NCBI GenBank assembly: GCA_002197995.1
Contig: NGZR01000005.1
Coordinates: 4,650,001 to 4,714,000, forward strand
Source: Gaeumannomyces sp. JS-464
Lineage: Eukaryota > Ascomycota > Sordariomycetes > Magnaporthales > Magnaporthaceae
Length of the DNA: 64,000 nucleotides
Direction: 5' to 3'
A program made the translations under genes and the position numbers. Below the pieces are notes generated by a model that had not been told where the DNA came from, searched no databases, and worked only from the letters and a program-made list of their open reading frames with translations. Shown in pieces: positions 25,121-37,127 of the stretch (position 1 is the stretch's first letter; every line of letters begins with the position of its first letter).

Positions 25121-25551
25121 TGTTACGATTAAGGTCGGCAAAAAGGAGCGATAAGCGGGACAGTTTGGGAAAGGCTTACTTAACCCCACTAAACGGAGTT
25201 ACGTAACAAGCTTAAATAAGCCTTAGAAATTAATTTGTGTAATTTATAACAAAGCAAATAAAGTAAAACTAATTTGTGCGATTCGAAATAAATTAAATAA
25301 ATCACGGCAAATGTATACAAGGATTTATAAGGATATAAAAAGGCAGGGCTTTTTCGTGTTAGTAAATTTAATTAAAGCCTCGGCATTAATTAACCTAAAG
25401 TTAGCTTTTAAATATCCTTTAAAGCAAGGAATTAAAGCGTTGCGCTTTAAAACCCAGAGTTTTTTTTAAAATTGTCGATAAATGCATTGTTTTAACCCTT
25501 TCTTTAAATGTTTTACTTTAAAAGCAAAACCCTGATAGTAACATTTTGCTC
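25121..25551 (+). repeat. Gypsy-2b 3' LTR (diverged)
   Basis: TGTTACGATTAAGG to GATAGTAACA, 431 bp. It shares with the Gypsy-2 LTRs the block reading TTAAAGCCTCGGCATTAATT and the start/end motifs, but it lacks the tandem units. The E LTR (51441-51602) has a closely related first part. Confidence 0.75.
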
Positions 25552-26202
25552 TTTTTAATTTGGATTCGGTTTTGGAAAAGCTGGATATAAAACTACGAAC
25601 TTTAATTTCTTAAAAACGCTTTTAAACAACCCTGAATTTTGGACTTTTAAAACGCAGCGGACAGTTAGAAAAGCAATTTGGCAATCCGAACATATTAAAA
25701 TTCGGATTTCCAATTACCGAAATAGCTTTTCGACATTTATGCTAGCGGTTATAAACCAGCTTGCGAAAAGAACGAGTTTAATTATGCATTAAATGGCCCT
25801 TTTTAAAGCCGAAATTGCTTTATTACGCAAAGCGACCAACACGTTAAGCAAACGCCGGAGCGCTAAAAAATCACGTATTTAATAAAAAGGGTTATTTACT
25901 ATCAAAAAGGTACGAAATATTTTAAACTAAAAAAAGCTAAATAAACGGCTATAGTAAAAAATGCGCGACCGTGGGGGTTAAGAAAAAAGGGCAACGATAA
26001 CTCGTCGGCGATATAGCATTTGCGATAAAACGGGATATAATACGCGCATTTGCCAGGAAAAAGTAAAAATGTCCGATATATATAGCTTTAAATAGTTTTA
26101 ATAGATTCCCAGCGTTTTTAGGTTATTATGCGCGTCGATTGTCCGGAAGTCGGGTCCGGGTTTATCGCTTGCTAATATGTGTCGCTTATTAATAAACTAC
26201 GT
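25552..26202 (+). pseudogene. pogo/Fot1-like transposase, C-terminal fragment
   Basis: Plus-strand frames read MALFKAEIALLRKATNTLSK and AKKSRI, then a degraded Cx2Cx4Hx4C knuckle (CDKTGYNTRICQ near 26018-26060). This is the usual C-terminus of fungal pogo/Fot1 transposases. The right end TAAACTACGT followed by TA at 26203 is the terminal inverted repeat. The element at 55838-57680 matches in reverse. The 5' two thirds, including the DDE core, are missing at the junction with the Gypsy-2b LTR. Confidence 0.83.
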
Positions 26203-26693
26203 TATATTACATAAATACTAAAAAAAAATTTAAACTTTTTAATATAAGTTAAAACCGCAAAATTAAAAATAACATTTTTTATTCGAAAAAACTTTTTAAT
26301 AAAATTAACGCTAAAATACCGGGATATAACAATCGATTTATTATAAGGAATTAACGAATTAATTACGGACAACCTTGTAAAATAACAATAAAAAAGCAAT
26401 AATTATACCAGGATAATAATTGTTATTAAAAACGTTTATGTTATAACGAAAATCCCGATTAAAAGGAAACAAGATTAAAAATAAATAAATAAATAAATAA
26501 CGACGGTTTTAATAATAAATTAAATTAAACCGCTTTTAAAACCATTATAAAATTATTATACGATTAACGTGGTTTACAAGCGAGTGGGCCACGATAAAAT
26601 TTTATATTAAAAGCGTTTTTCGATACCCTTGTTAACTTAGCCAATATATGCTTAAATTTAACCAAATTTGGAAAGGTTATATTTGTTACGACC
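26203..26693. other. Unassigned AT-rich spacer with a lone pogo-type TIR
   Basis: No gene seen. It holds an (AAAT)n tract at about 26482-26501. At 26568, preceded by TA, ACGTGGTTTACAAGCGAG resembles the left pogo TIR (ACGTGGTTTATAAACGAG). No transposase follows before the LTR at 26694, so this may be the stub of another pogo-type element. Confidence 0.4.
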
Positions 26694-27157
26694 AGCATGC
26701 AAGCTTTAAAACAATAAGGTGGGAGTGGCTCCAATCGGTGCCCCGCCCCGCACCTAAAACACGTGGAATTACGTGGTTTAAGCAGGATTTGTGGATTTGT
26801 AATAGCTAAAAATAAAGCGACAAATCCAAGCAGGATTTGTGGATTTATGGTAGCTAAAAATAAAGCGATAAATCCAAACAGGATTTGTAAATTTGTAATA
26901 GTTAAAAATAAAGCTACAAATCCAGGAAAATTGTTAAAGAAAAATAGCGTATATATAAAAAATGGATTCCTTTTTGTTTTAATAGCCTTTAATTAAGGCT
27001 TCGGTATTAATTAAGTTAAATTAGCTTTTAAGCATCCCTTAAAGTAAGTAATTAAATTATCCTTTTAAATTACGTATTTCTTTATAATTAAACCAGCGAT
27101 ATTATCCTTTCCACCCCCGAAATGCCTTACTTTAAAAGCAAACCTTGAATTGTAATA
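26694..27157 (+). repeat. Gypsy-2 copy D 5' LTR
   Basis: TGTTACGACCAG to ATTGTAATA (TGTAACA before RIP), 464 bp. Contains three 48-bp tandem units. It is followed by TTTTAACTAATCC, the presumed primer-binding region. Confidence 0.9.
26783..26928 (+). repeat. Three 48-bp tandem units inside the LTR
   Basis: Each unit opens with GGATTTGT and closes with ACAAATCC (inverted 8-mers), with the spacer AGCTAAAAATAAAGC between. 48 bp is a multiple of three, so a frame with 16-residue repeats (RICGFVIAKNKATNP) runs through. It is probably not a real protein. Confidence 0.8.
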
Positions 27158-27208
27158 TTTTAACTAATCCTATTTAATACTTCGCTAAAAGGAGAAAATC
27201 ATGCAATT

Positions 27209-28180
27209 ATAACGAGCAGTAGCAAAAAGCTCGAGGAGGAAAAAACCACGGTTTTTACCTTTAACGGTATTAAGTATAACCTTAACGAAACAACTAATAC
27301 GGCCATTTTTTTAAGCTTATAGCGGACGAAATCGCCAAAAGCTAAACCGAAATAAAGCAATTTACTGCGAAATTAGTATTTTTTAAAGCATTTGTCGCAA
27401 TCCGAACGTACAAATTCCTATCCCCGAATTTTTACGGAAAAAAAAACGGCAAATTTAAAACGTTTTTTACCGAATGCAAAAGCTATTTTAAGTTTTACAA
27501 ATAGCAATTTATAAGCGAGGAATAAAAGGTTGTTTGCGTTATTATTAAATTAAACGGTAAAATAAAAAATGGTTTTAATTAATTTAAAATAATTATTTTA
27601 AAAAGTACGAAAATAGTTAAAAAGCTATTAAGCTTATTTTCGTTAATTTTAAAACTTTCGGAAAAAAGGTCGGAAAAATGTTCGAAATAATTAACGAAAC
27701 CCGAATCGCCGAAAAAAATTTATTAGCTTTTAAATAGCGAAAGTTTGTAATTAAATACGTAGCGAACTTTTAACGGATTAGCATTAAGTTTAATTGAAGC
27801 GATGCTATATTAATATTGCACTTTTATAACGGATTGCGCGAAAACGTAAAAAACGAATTCGCAAAACAGGATCGCCCCGAGTTTTTTACGGATTACGTTA
27901 AAAACGTAATCCGTATTAACGATAAATTGTACGAACGATAATAAAAAAAAAATTAGTTTTAAAAATATAGTATAAAATAATAAAACTAATTAAAAAAAGA
28001 TTAAATAGCAACTTATTACGGTTTACAAAACGCATTTAAACTTTATAAATTTTAATTCGAAAGCCGTTTATTAGTAATAAAGGCAGTAAAAAAGTAAAAG
28101 CAAAACCCGAAAAACGGGAAATGCTTTAAATGTGGCCAAACCGGCTATATTAAAGCAAACTGCTTTTAACAAGATAATAA
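27209..28180 (+). pseudogene. Gypsy-2 copy D gag
   Basis: Start inferred at 27209, where an ATA (former ATG) opens a frame reading TSSSKKLEEEKTTVFTFNG and KYNLNETTNTA. The Gag core near 27430-27500 reads GKKNGKFKTFFTECKSYFKF. A CCHC knuckle near 28120-28165 reads KCFKCGQTGYIKANC, with the His now Tyr (CAC or CAT to TAC or TAT). It is the most readable gag of the family here, because several long stretches between stops survive. Confidence 0.85.
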
Positions 28181-30520
28181 CCAGCAGGTAATTAACTTTT
28201 AACGAACGTAAAAAAGCCCGATATAAAAAGGGTTATACTTTAAACCGACGTTTAATTGGACGTGCTATTACGATAAGCAATGCGATATATACTAATTCGA
28301 TAAAAAAGCTACCAGATGGTATCCTCGAAAATTTTAAAACGTTTGTATGCTTAAATTTATAAGGCTTAAATACGATAATAAATGTAAATAACGCGTTATT
28401 TCCGGGTTTACGAGCTCGAAAAGAAACGATAATACCGCTTTTTGCGAAATTTAAAAAGGAGCAACTTTAGCAAACGATACGGGGAAGCTTTTAAATTAAA
28501 CCTATTTCCTTCGCGAACCTAAAAATTTAAATATTAACGAGAAAGTGAATAAAAACGGTTAAAACCGCGAAATGGCCAAGTTTTAAAAATAAGCGAAAAG
28601 CCCGAACGACGTAACCTTTGCACCCATAATCCGTAAAAGCTAAGTAAATTGGAAAAGCTAACGCGTTTTTACGCCTTTCGATATTTCGAAATGCTTTTAA
28701 AATGTTAAGGTTTTAAAATACCCAAATAGCCCGTTATGTTACGCTATACCGGCAAACGGAAATAACGGTTAACCATTATCGTAATTTAATAACCAGCAAA
28801 AAGTTAAATATGCTAAATACCGGTCCGATAACGCAAACGGGTTAAAAAGGGTTGCATTAATGCCTAAAAATTACCCTAGCATCGATTTAAAATATTTTAA
28901 ACATTTGCACCTTTTTTAAGCAAAATGTATTTACGGAAAATGCAAATTCTATTTATAACCTAAACTTAAGCACGACTTTTTCCCACGGAAAATAAAAAAC
29001 AAATCCAAAATTAAGCCCCGTTTGGCATTTTAATTGCTACGATAAAACCAGCCCGAATCGGTAGGTTTACCGTAGTTTTTAAACCTAACAAGCGGTATCC
29101 GATATTATATATTACTAAAACGTTCGATTAAGGAAAATGCGAAACCGCGAAATGCAAAAAATACATAGCATAAAAAAAGGAAGCTTAATATTAAAGGATT
29201 ATAAAAGCGTATATCCCGTTTAACCCGGATAAAAGGACGAACGTACGGTATTTATTCCTTTTATTAAAAAATTAAAAAAATTACCCCAGCAAAAAGCACG
29301 GAATGGAAAAAAAGAAAACTAATAAAAACCTTCGCAATAGTAAAATCGAATTAACCGTACGATTTACTAACGTTCCGGATAAAATATTAAAAGAAAAAGG
29401 TTAAAATGATAATTAATTACGAAATATAAAGCGATTACGTATCGCTATAAACGGTTAAACGGTATAAAGTTCCCAGAAAACGGAAATACCAACCGTACTA
29501 ATTAAAAACGGTCGAAAAAATACCGTTGCTTATAATAAGGGATAAATCGACCGAAAAGTATAACTAATAATATTACGCACCCGGAATAGGGAAAACGTTA
29601 TTATTATATTGGATAAATTGGATATAAAAAAAGGAAACCTTATTTTCGGGATTTTTTAACTTAGGAAAAATAACTTACGGATAAATTAGGCTAACGGTTA
29701 AATTTAATAGGAAAGCTATAAATAATTAAAACGGTTTATTGGTTACGAATTTTAAACTATAAGCATAACAAACGACGAAAAAAGGTTACGACGGTAATAG
29801 GATTTAGTAATTTACCTTCGCATTTAATATTAACAAGTATACGATTATCCAAAATGGAAAGCGATTAAAATAACATTGAAAAACGGCTCGCGAATGTTCT
29901 GAAAAAATATTATAAATACGAAAAATTGTTTAGGAAAACCTTAAACGGTGTTTCTTAAAAATAAACCGTTCGATTTCGGAATTAAGTTTAAACTAGGAAC
30001 GTGGTTTAAATATTAAAACCTGTCCTAATTTAGCCTTCGGTAATAGGAGGTGTTAAAAAAACAATTGGAAAAAAACTTACAAAAGGGATATATTAAACCT
30101 TTTAACTTTTTAATTGGATACGGGATCCTGTACAAAAAAAAACGGGACGGAGCGAATATACATTAACTACCGCCCGTTAAACGAGGTTACGATAAAAGAC
30201 TGATATTTTTGCCTTTTATTAACGAGTTACGAAATAAACTCGGTATAGCCCAGTATTTTACGGCTTTAAACCTAAGGAAAGCTTATAGCTTAATACGAAT
30301 TAAGGAAGGTTAAAAATGGTTTACGGCTTTTAAAATAAGGTTTAAATGCTACGAGTTTTTAGTAATAACTTTTAACTTTATTAACGCATTAATTACGTTT
30401 TAAAGGATAATTAATTATATATTACGCGAATACCTCGACGTTTTCGTCCTTACGTATTTAAATAATATTTTAATTTTTTTAAAAACGATAAAAAAGCATA
30501 AGCAGTACGTGTATAAGGTG
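28181..30520 (+). pseudogene. Gypsy-2 copy D pol (protease region to RT active site)
   Basis: Protease region without a readable motif, then RT from about 29950. The active-site box near 30440-30485 includes LTYLNNILIF, preceded by REYLDVFV. It ends 35 nt later at the junction with the opposite-strand LTR of copy C. No downstream pol follows on the plus strand. Confidence 0.82.
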
Positions 30521-30675
30521 TGTTACAATTAAGGGTTTGCTTTTAAAGTAAGGCACTTCGAGGGTAGGGAGGACAGTATCGCTGGTGCTGGTAAACAAAA
30601 AAACACGTAACTTAAAAAGACAATTTAATTGCTTACCTTAAGGGATGCTTAAAAGCTTACATACTGGTCGTAATA
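30521..30675 (-). repeat. Gypsy-2 copy C 3' LTR with internal deletion
   Basis: Both LTR ends are present (TGTTACAATT, CTGGTCGTAATA), but about 300 bp with the tandem units are missing. The join lies at TTAAAAGCT, a 9-mer that flanks the missing part on both sides in full LTRs. Confidence 0.85.
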
Positions 30676-30789
30676 TTAGGTTTCCCTTTTTAAGCCGAAT
30701 CCTTTTAACCATTTTTTATTACCCCGCTTTTCGTTAGTTGGTAAGTACTTTCCTTTTTTACCATTTCCTTTCCTTTTTTTACTAACGAA

Positions 30790-31345
30790 ATGTTTAGCCG
30801 GGTGCGAAAACGTTTCTTCGCGAAAAAAAACCTTTTAACGCAAAGATTTGTTTGTTTAAATTCTTTCCTTTTCTATCGAAATGCTTTTTTACTTTTTTTA
30901 TTACGAAATTTAAAACGCGAAAAGTGTAAAGCCTTTTTTTAAAACTTATCGCGGTACGTAAAATGCTTTGGTCGGAACCGTTCGAATTGCGACATTTTAA
31001 GCCTTTTTCCCGCGTAATTCCGAAAAATTAGAAAATAGCACGTAATATTAAAAGCCGAGCTGGAAATAAAGGAAAAAAAGCGCCGTGCCTCAAAACGGTA
31101 GCTTTTCGCTATTAACGCTCGTATTAAGCGTTTAAAAACGCAAAAAAAAAATATAGTTTAAAAAGAAAATACGCGCGTTTTGGCGCGGTATTAACGTTAT
31201 AAAGGAATTAAAACGTGTTAAACGGGAAAAGGCCGACCGGGAGGCTTACCAAACTGCTTCGCAATTTAAGCCATTCGTAGCTCCTGCCGTTTCCTTCGAT
31301 TAGCAAATGCCCGGGGTTAATCCTAATTTAAACCTATTTGCCTTT
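30790..31345 (+). pseudogene. Antisense ORF relic in Gypsy-2 copy C
   Basis: Opens MFSRVRKRFFAKK at 30790. The middle reads KREKCKAFFKTYRG and the C-terminal part includes ARIKRLKTQKK and REKADREAYQTASQF. Collinear with copies B and G. Stops are RIP-type, with frame changes in the middle and in the A-rich run near 31141. Same orientation as the tRNA-like relics that follow, opposite to pol. Confidence 0.63.
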
Positions 31346-31385
31346 TTTAACTTTCGTAAATTGTTTTTTCCTTAACGCTTTTATA

Positions 31386-31457
31386 AAACCCGTAGCGTAT
31401 TAAATATAATTTTAGTCCTTTTTTGCCGAAATTGCAAGTTCGATTTTTAGCGGGTTC
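31386..31457 (+). tRNA. tRNA-like relic 1 in Gypsy-2 copy C
   Basis: 72 nt. Acceptor AAACCCG/CGGGTTC pairs (one A.C, a former G-C). T-loop TTCGATT is intact, with a degraded T stem GCAAG/TTTAG. The D arm is weak. It occupies the same place as the relic in copy B at 14940-15011. The anticodon arm is not interpretable. Confidence 0.35.
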
Positions 31458-31570
31458 GTTTATTATAATAATATTATCGCTAATTAGTAATGCCATTATA
31501 ATGGTATTTTTTTTCCTTTTAACTGTTTATAATAAACCTTTTTGTTTTATTTAATTCCGGTAAATGCTGC

Positions 31571-31649
31571 ACTTTTTAATTTAATGGTAAAACGGTATTA
31601 TTTATAACCACCATTTTGTAAATCCCGGGTTTAATTTCCGGCTAAACTA
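31571..31649 (+). tRNA. tRNA-like relic 2 in Gypsy-2 copy C
   Basis: A D-arm-like ATTTAATGGTAAAAC and a T arm CCGGG-TTTAATT-TCCGG (one former C-to-T change) are spaced like A and B boxes of a pol III promoter. The acceptor does not pair convincingly. A homologous block is at 55047-55127 in copy G. Confidence 0.33.
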
Positions 31650-31699
31650 AAATTAGTCTTTTTTACGATCGCTTTTCGTATACTCGCCCGAATATACGA

Positions 31700-34600
31700 A
31701 TAAACGGCTGTGGTAAGTAGCCCGCCTTTTTTTTGCTAACTTTTTTATAAATGCCTTCGTTAATACTTTTTTAAAAGTTTTTAATAATGTTTAAAATTCG
31801 TTACTTTTTTCCACGTGTTTTTTTCGTAACCGTACTTTTTCCATTTAATTAAGTACTTTTTAGGCCTATTTTTTAGCTTATAATTTAAAAATTTTTCGAT
31901 TTTATATTTTTATTCCGCGTTAATTTTTATTAACTCGTCGCTTTCAAAACCCGGTAACGCTAATTTAAATAAGGAAACGTAAAAAACCGGGTGGAATTTT
32001 AAAATTAGCGGTAATTGGAATTTGTAATTTACATTTAAAACTTTTTTTAATATTTTAAAAGGTTTTAGTTTTTTATAGTTTAATTTATCGCTCGGTCGTT
32101 TGGTTTTAATATTACGTCGAAAAAAATAACCGTTATTTCCTTTTTTAAAAATCGGTCTTTTAATTTTTTTTATTTACTTAAATAATTATATAATGCCGTA
32201 ACTTTTTTAATTTTATTTAAAAGTGATTATACAATTTAATAAATTTCGTTATTTGTATTTCCGCTATTAAGGCATATTTTCCTGCTTTAAGTTTTTTATA
32301 CGCTATAAACGTAAACTTATAATTCGCATAAAACGGTGTAATTTTTATGCTTTTGTAAACTAAGCTATTATAAGCGAATTAAGCTATAAAAAATAATTAT
32401 ACCTAGTTATTTTGTTTATAATTAACATAATAACGTAAATATTACTTTATAGTTTAATTCGTCCGCTTTGTTTGTCCGTTTTTTTAAAAGTGGTAAATTG
32501 TAAATAAAAAATGCTTTGCTTTTAGCAAAGCCTTAAGCCTTTTCCAAAACTTACTCGTAAACAGTTTATTTTTATTCGTAATTAAACGGTTCGGCGTACC
32601 GTGTTCCGCTATTACGTGTTTAATAAAAACGTACGTTAATTTAATAACGTTACTGCTTTTTTTTATACGCTAAAAATAAAGCATATTTGGTAAACTTATT
32701 TATTATTACAAATATATTGTTATATTTTATTTTAATTATTAGTTTTTTAAATTAGGGAAATTTAATAACGAAATTTATAATAACTTTTTGTTATGCTCCG
32801 TTCGGTGCTAACAAAGGTTATAATAATTTATACGGTTTATAATTATTAGCTTTGTTTTTAGCATAGCTTTCGCAATTTTTCATTGCGTTTTATACTTCGG
32901 CTTAAGTTTTTACAAACCCGTAATATTATCGCAACCGTTTCCACGTTTTCTTTTACGTTTTAATAGCCGTATGCCAGCTGGCTGTAAATTTGTTGGATTT
33001 TTTTTAAGGTTTAAACTTTTTTTACCGGACCGTTTTAACGAGTATCTTTTATGCTGGGACTAAAAATCCATTTCGTTTTTCCGTTAAAATTACCCGTATT
33101 TTTTTTAAATATTGCAACCTAATAATTCGGTCGTCGGCTTAAAGCGTTCGTTTGGCCGTTTTCCGACCTTTTTCGGTATTCGATCCGGATGTCGTAATTT
33201 TGCAAAAACTTATTTTAACGGATTTGTCGTTTATTTAGGTTTTTGTTTATAGTAAAATGCGTTAAGTTTTTATGGTTTATATATATTATAACCTAATGCT
33301 TCGTTTTATAAAAATACGGTCGCCATTTTTTAAATGCTCGGATAATTATTAAAAGTTTTTTATTATAAATTTGGTAATTTAATTTAAATCCATTTAGCTT
33401 TTGCGAAAAAAACGCGCAAAAGTGCAACCGTTTTTAATCGTTTCGCTATCCAAATTAACCGCCGATCGCGTAATCCAACACGTCGGTTTTAACTTCGAAA
33501 GGTTTTTTTTAGGTTTAAAAATATTAATACTGGTTTTTTTAATACAGCGTTTCGTAATTGCTTAAAAGCTTTTTATTTTTACCTTTCCTAATAAAATTAA
33601 TGGTTATTTTTGGTAAAATTCGTAAATAGTATAACGATTTTGCTATAATTACGGATAAACCGTTTGTAAAAGTTTCAAAAATTTAAAAACCTTTATATTT
33701 TCGTAACGTTTTTAAATATAAGCCATTTTTGAATTTTTTCGATTTTTTTAAAATTTACGCAAATTTATTTAAATATAACTACGAATTTTGAAAAAATAAC
33801 TTTTTGCAAATACCATTCGCACTTTTTTAGTTTAATAAAAAGCTTAATATTAAATAATTTTTTAAAATATTTGATATACGTGCTGTTTATATTTTTTTTA
33901 TCGTTTTTGAAAAAATGAAAATATCGTTTAAATACGCGAAAACGAAAACGTCGAAGTATTTACGCAATATATGGTTAATTATCTTTTAAAACGTGGTTAA
34001 TATATTAATAAGCCCGAAAATTATTACTAATAACTCGTAATATTTAAACTTTATTTTAAAAACTGTAAACCATTTTTAGCCTTTTTTAATTCGTATTAAA
34101 CTATAAGTTTTCCGTAAATCTAAAGCCGTAAAATATTAGGTTTTACCGAGTTTATCGCGTAATTTGTTAATAAAAAAGCAAAAAATACCGATTTTTTATC
34201 GTAACCTCGTTTAACGGGCGGTAATCGATACATATTCGCTTCGTCCCGTTTTTTTTCTTTTTTATAAAATTTCGTATCCTATTAAAAAATCGGAAATTTT
34301 AAATATCCTTTTCGTAAGTTTTTTTCCAATTGTTTTTTTAGCACTTTTTACTATCGAAAGCTAAGCTGGTATAGCTTTTGGTATTTAAATTGTGTTTTTA
34401 GTTTAAGCTTAATTTCCAAATCGAATGGTTTATATTTAAAAAGCACCGTTTTTAGATTTTTCCGAACCAATTTTTCGTATTTACAATATTCCTCCGAAAT
34501 ATTCGCGAACCGTTTTTTAATATTGGTTTCGTCGTTTTAATCGCTTTCCATTTTAAATAATCGTATATTCGTTAATATTAAATGCAGGGGTAAATTGTTA

Positions 34601-36100
34601 AGTTTTATTACCGTTATAACTTTTTTTCGTCGCTTTTTATGCTTATAGTTTAAAATTTGTAATTATTAAACCGTTTTAATTGTTTGTGGCTTTTTTTTTA
34701 TTAAATTTAGCCGGTAGCCTAATTTATTCGTAAATTATTTTCCTAAGCTAAAAAATCCCGAAAATAACGTTTCCTTTTTTTTTATATTTAATTTATCCAA
34801 TATAATAATAACGTTTTTTTTATTCCAGGTATGTAATGTTATTAATTATATTTTTCGGTCGATTTATTTTTTATTATAAGCGATAAGTATTTTTTTAAAC
34901 CGTTTTTAGTTAATACGGTTAATATTTCCGTTTTGTAAAAATTCCATATCGTTTAACCGTTTATAGCGATACGTAATCGCTTTATATTTTATAATCGATT
35001 ATTATTTTAACTTTTTTTTTTTAATATTCCATTCGGAACGTTAATAAATCGTACGATTAATTCGATTTTGCTATCGCGAGGGTTTTTATCGGTTTTTTTT
35101 TTCCATTCCGTGCCTTCCGTTTGGGTGGTTTTTTTTAATTTTTTAATAAAAAAACAAATACCGTACGTTTGTTTTTTTATTCGGGTTAAACGGTACGTAT
35201 ACTCGCGTAATCCTTTAATATTAAGCTTTTATTTTTTATGCCATATGTTTTTGCATTTTATAGTTTCGCATTTTCCCTAATCGAGCGTTTTAATAACGTA
35301 TAGCATCGAATATCGTTCGTTAGGTTTAAAAATTGCGATAAACCTGCCGATCCGGGTTAATTCCTATTATAGCAATTAAAATGCTAAACGGGGCTTAATT
35401 TTAAACTCGTTTCCCGTTTTCCGTAACAAAAAATCGTGTTTAAATTTAGGTTGTAAATGGAATTTGCATTTTTTATCAATGCATTTTGCTTAAAAAAAAT
35501 TCAAATGTTTAAAATGTTTTAAACTAATGCTAAAATGGTTTTCGAAAATTAACTAACGTTTTAAAAACATTTTAAAACGTTAAAGGGTATAAAAATACGC
35601 TAATCCTTTTAGCTTACTTAGCTTTTACGAATTATAAGTACAAAAGTTATGCTATTTAAACCTTTTGCTCGTTTTTAAAACTCGGCTTTTTCGAGGTTTT
35701 ATCCGTTTTAATCCATTTTAATATTAATGTTGAAATTTTTCGATTTTCGGAAAAAGTGTATTTAGTTTAAAAGTTTTTTCCGGGCTTTACCTCTTTTTAA
35801 ATTACTTATTAAAATTGCTTTTTTTAAATTTTACGAAAAGCGGCGTCGTTTTTTCCTTTTAAATTCGTAAACCCGAAAACGACGCGTTATTTTCCCTCGA
35901 TATCGTATTTAAGATTTATAGCTTTAAATATACAAATGTTTTAAAGTTTTTAAAGGTATTATTTGGTAACCTTTTTATTAAACTAATATATAATGCATAG
36001 TTCGTCGTAATAACCCGTTTAATTAAACGCCGTCCCGGGATATAATCTTTTTTATGTCGGGTTTTTCTGCGTTCGTTAAAAGTTAACTATTTAGCGGTTA
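31700..36100 (-). pseudogene. Gypsy-2 copy C pol
   Basis: Chromodomain and integrase C-terminus near 31750-31990, integrase core to about 33100, RNase H near 33300-33560. The RT active site near 33905-33950 gives YLND followed by IFIFS, with one Asp kept. The remaining pol reaches about 36100. No open stretch exceeds about 70 codons on the minus strand. Confidence 0.86.
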
Positions 36101-37080
36101 TTATCCCGCTAAAAGCAATTTGTTTTAATATAGCCGGTTTAGTCGCATTTAAAACACTTTCCGTTTTTCGGGTTTTGCTTTTGCTTTTTTTACTGCCTTT
36201 ATTACTAATAAACGGTTTCCGTATTAAAGTTTATAAAATTTGGGTGCGTTTCGTAAGCCATAATAAGTTGCTATTTGGCTTTTTTTAATTAATTTTATTA
36301 TTTTATACCACATTTTTAAAATTATATCTTTTTTTTTTTTTTGCTATCGTTCGTACAATTTATCGCTAATACGAACCGGGTTTTTAACCTAATCCGTAAA
36401 AAACTTTAAACGATCTTGTTTTGCGAGTTCGTTTTTTACGTTTTCGCGTAATCCGTTATAAAAGTGCAATATTAACGTAGCGTTATTTTAGCTAAACTTA
36501 ATACTAATCCGTTAAAAATCCGCTACGTATTTAATTGCAAACCTTCGCTATTTAAAAACCAGTAGGTTTTTTTAGCGATTCGTATTTCGTTAATTATTTT
36601 GAACATTTTTTTAACCTTTTTTTTTAAAAGTTTCGAAGTTAGCGAAAATAAGCTTAATAGCTTTTTAATTATTTTTATACTTTTTAAAATAGTTATTTTA
36701 GGTCGGCTAAAACCACTTTTTCATTTTACCGTTTAATGTAATAATAACGTAAGCAACTTTTTATTTTTCGTTTACAAATTGCTATTTATAAAATTTAAAA
36801 AGCTTTTGCATTCGGTAAAAAACGTTTTAAATTTGCCATTTTCCCTTTCGTAAAAATCCGGAAACGGGAATTTGTACGCTCGAACCGCGATAAACGTTTC
36901 GAAAGATACCAGCTTCGCAATAAACTGCTTTACTTCGGTTTAGCCTTTGCCGATTTCGTTTGTTATAAGCTTAAAAAGGCTAGCCGTATTAGCGGTTTCG
37001 TTAAAATCGTACTTAATACCGTTAAAAGTAAAAACCGTAATATTTTCCTTTTTAAGCTTTTTATTGCTGTTTGCTATAAT
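36101..37080 (-). pseudogene. Gypsy-2 copy C gag
   Basis: A CCHC knuckle near 36140-36185 and a shared gag N-terminus near 37080 (minus-strand ATAGCAAACAGC in place of ATGACGAGCAGT). Collinear with copies A, D and G. Confidence 0.82.
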
Positions 37081-37127
37081 TGAATTATTTTTTTTTCCGA
37101 CGAAATATTAAACGGGATTAATTAAAA

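Larger units (their letters stand above)
26694..30520 (+). mobile_element. Gypsy-2 copy D, 5' half (plus strand)
   Basis: A 5' LTR, gag and pol through the RT active site, then an abrupt junction at 30520 with the LTR of copy C in opposite orientation. RNase H, integrase, 3' segment and 3' LTR are absent. It is the only plus-strand Gypsy-2 gag-pol in the window and makes a head-to-head arrangement with C. Confidence 0.87.

Noticed and set aside
24932..25189. 85-codon minus-strand ORF
   Set aside because: Spans the boundary between the Gypsy-2b 3' segment and its LTR. The frame does not match the antisense ORF of the other copies.
26783..26928. Possible CRISPR-like array
   Set aside because: Units are contiguous repeats without unique spacers, inside an LTR, in a eukaryotic context.
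26763..26996. 77-codon ORF with 16-residue repeats
   Set aside because: It lies wholly in an LTR and is open because the unit length is a multiple of three. No coding support in other copies.
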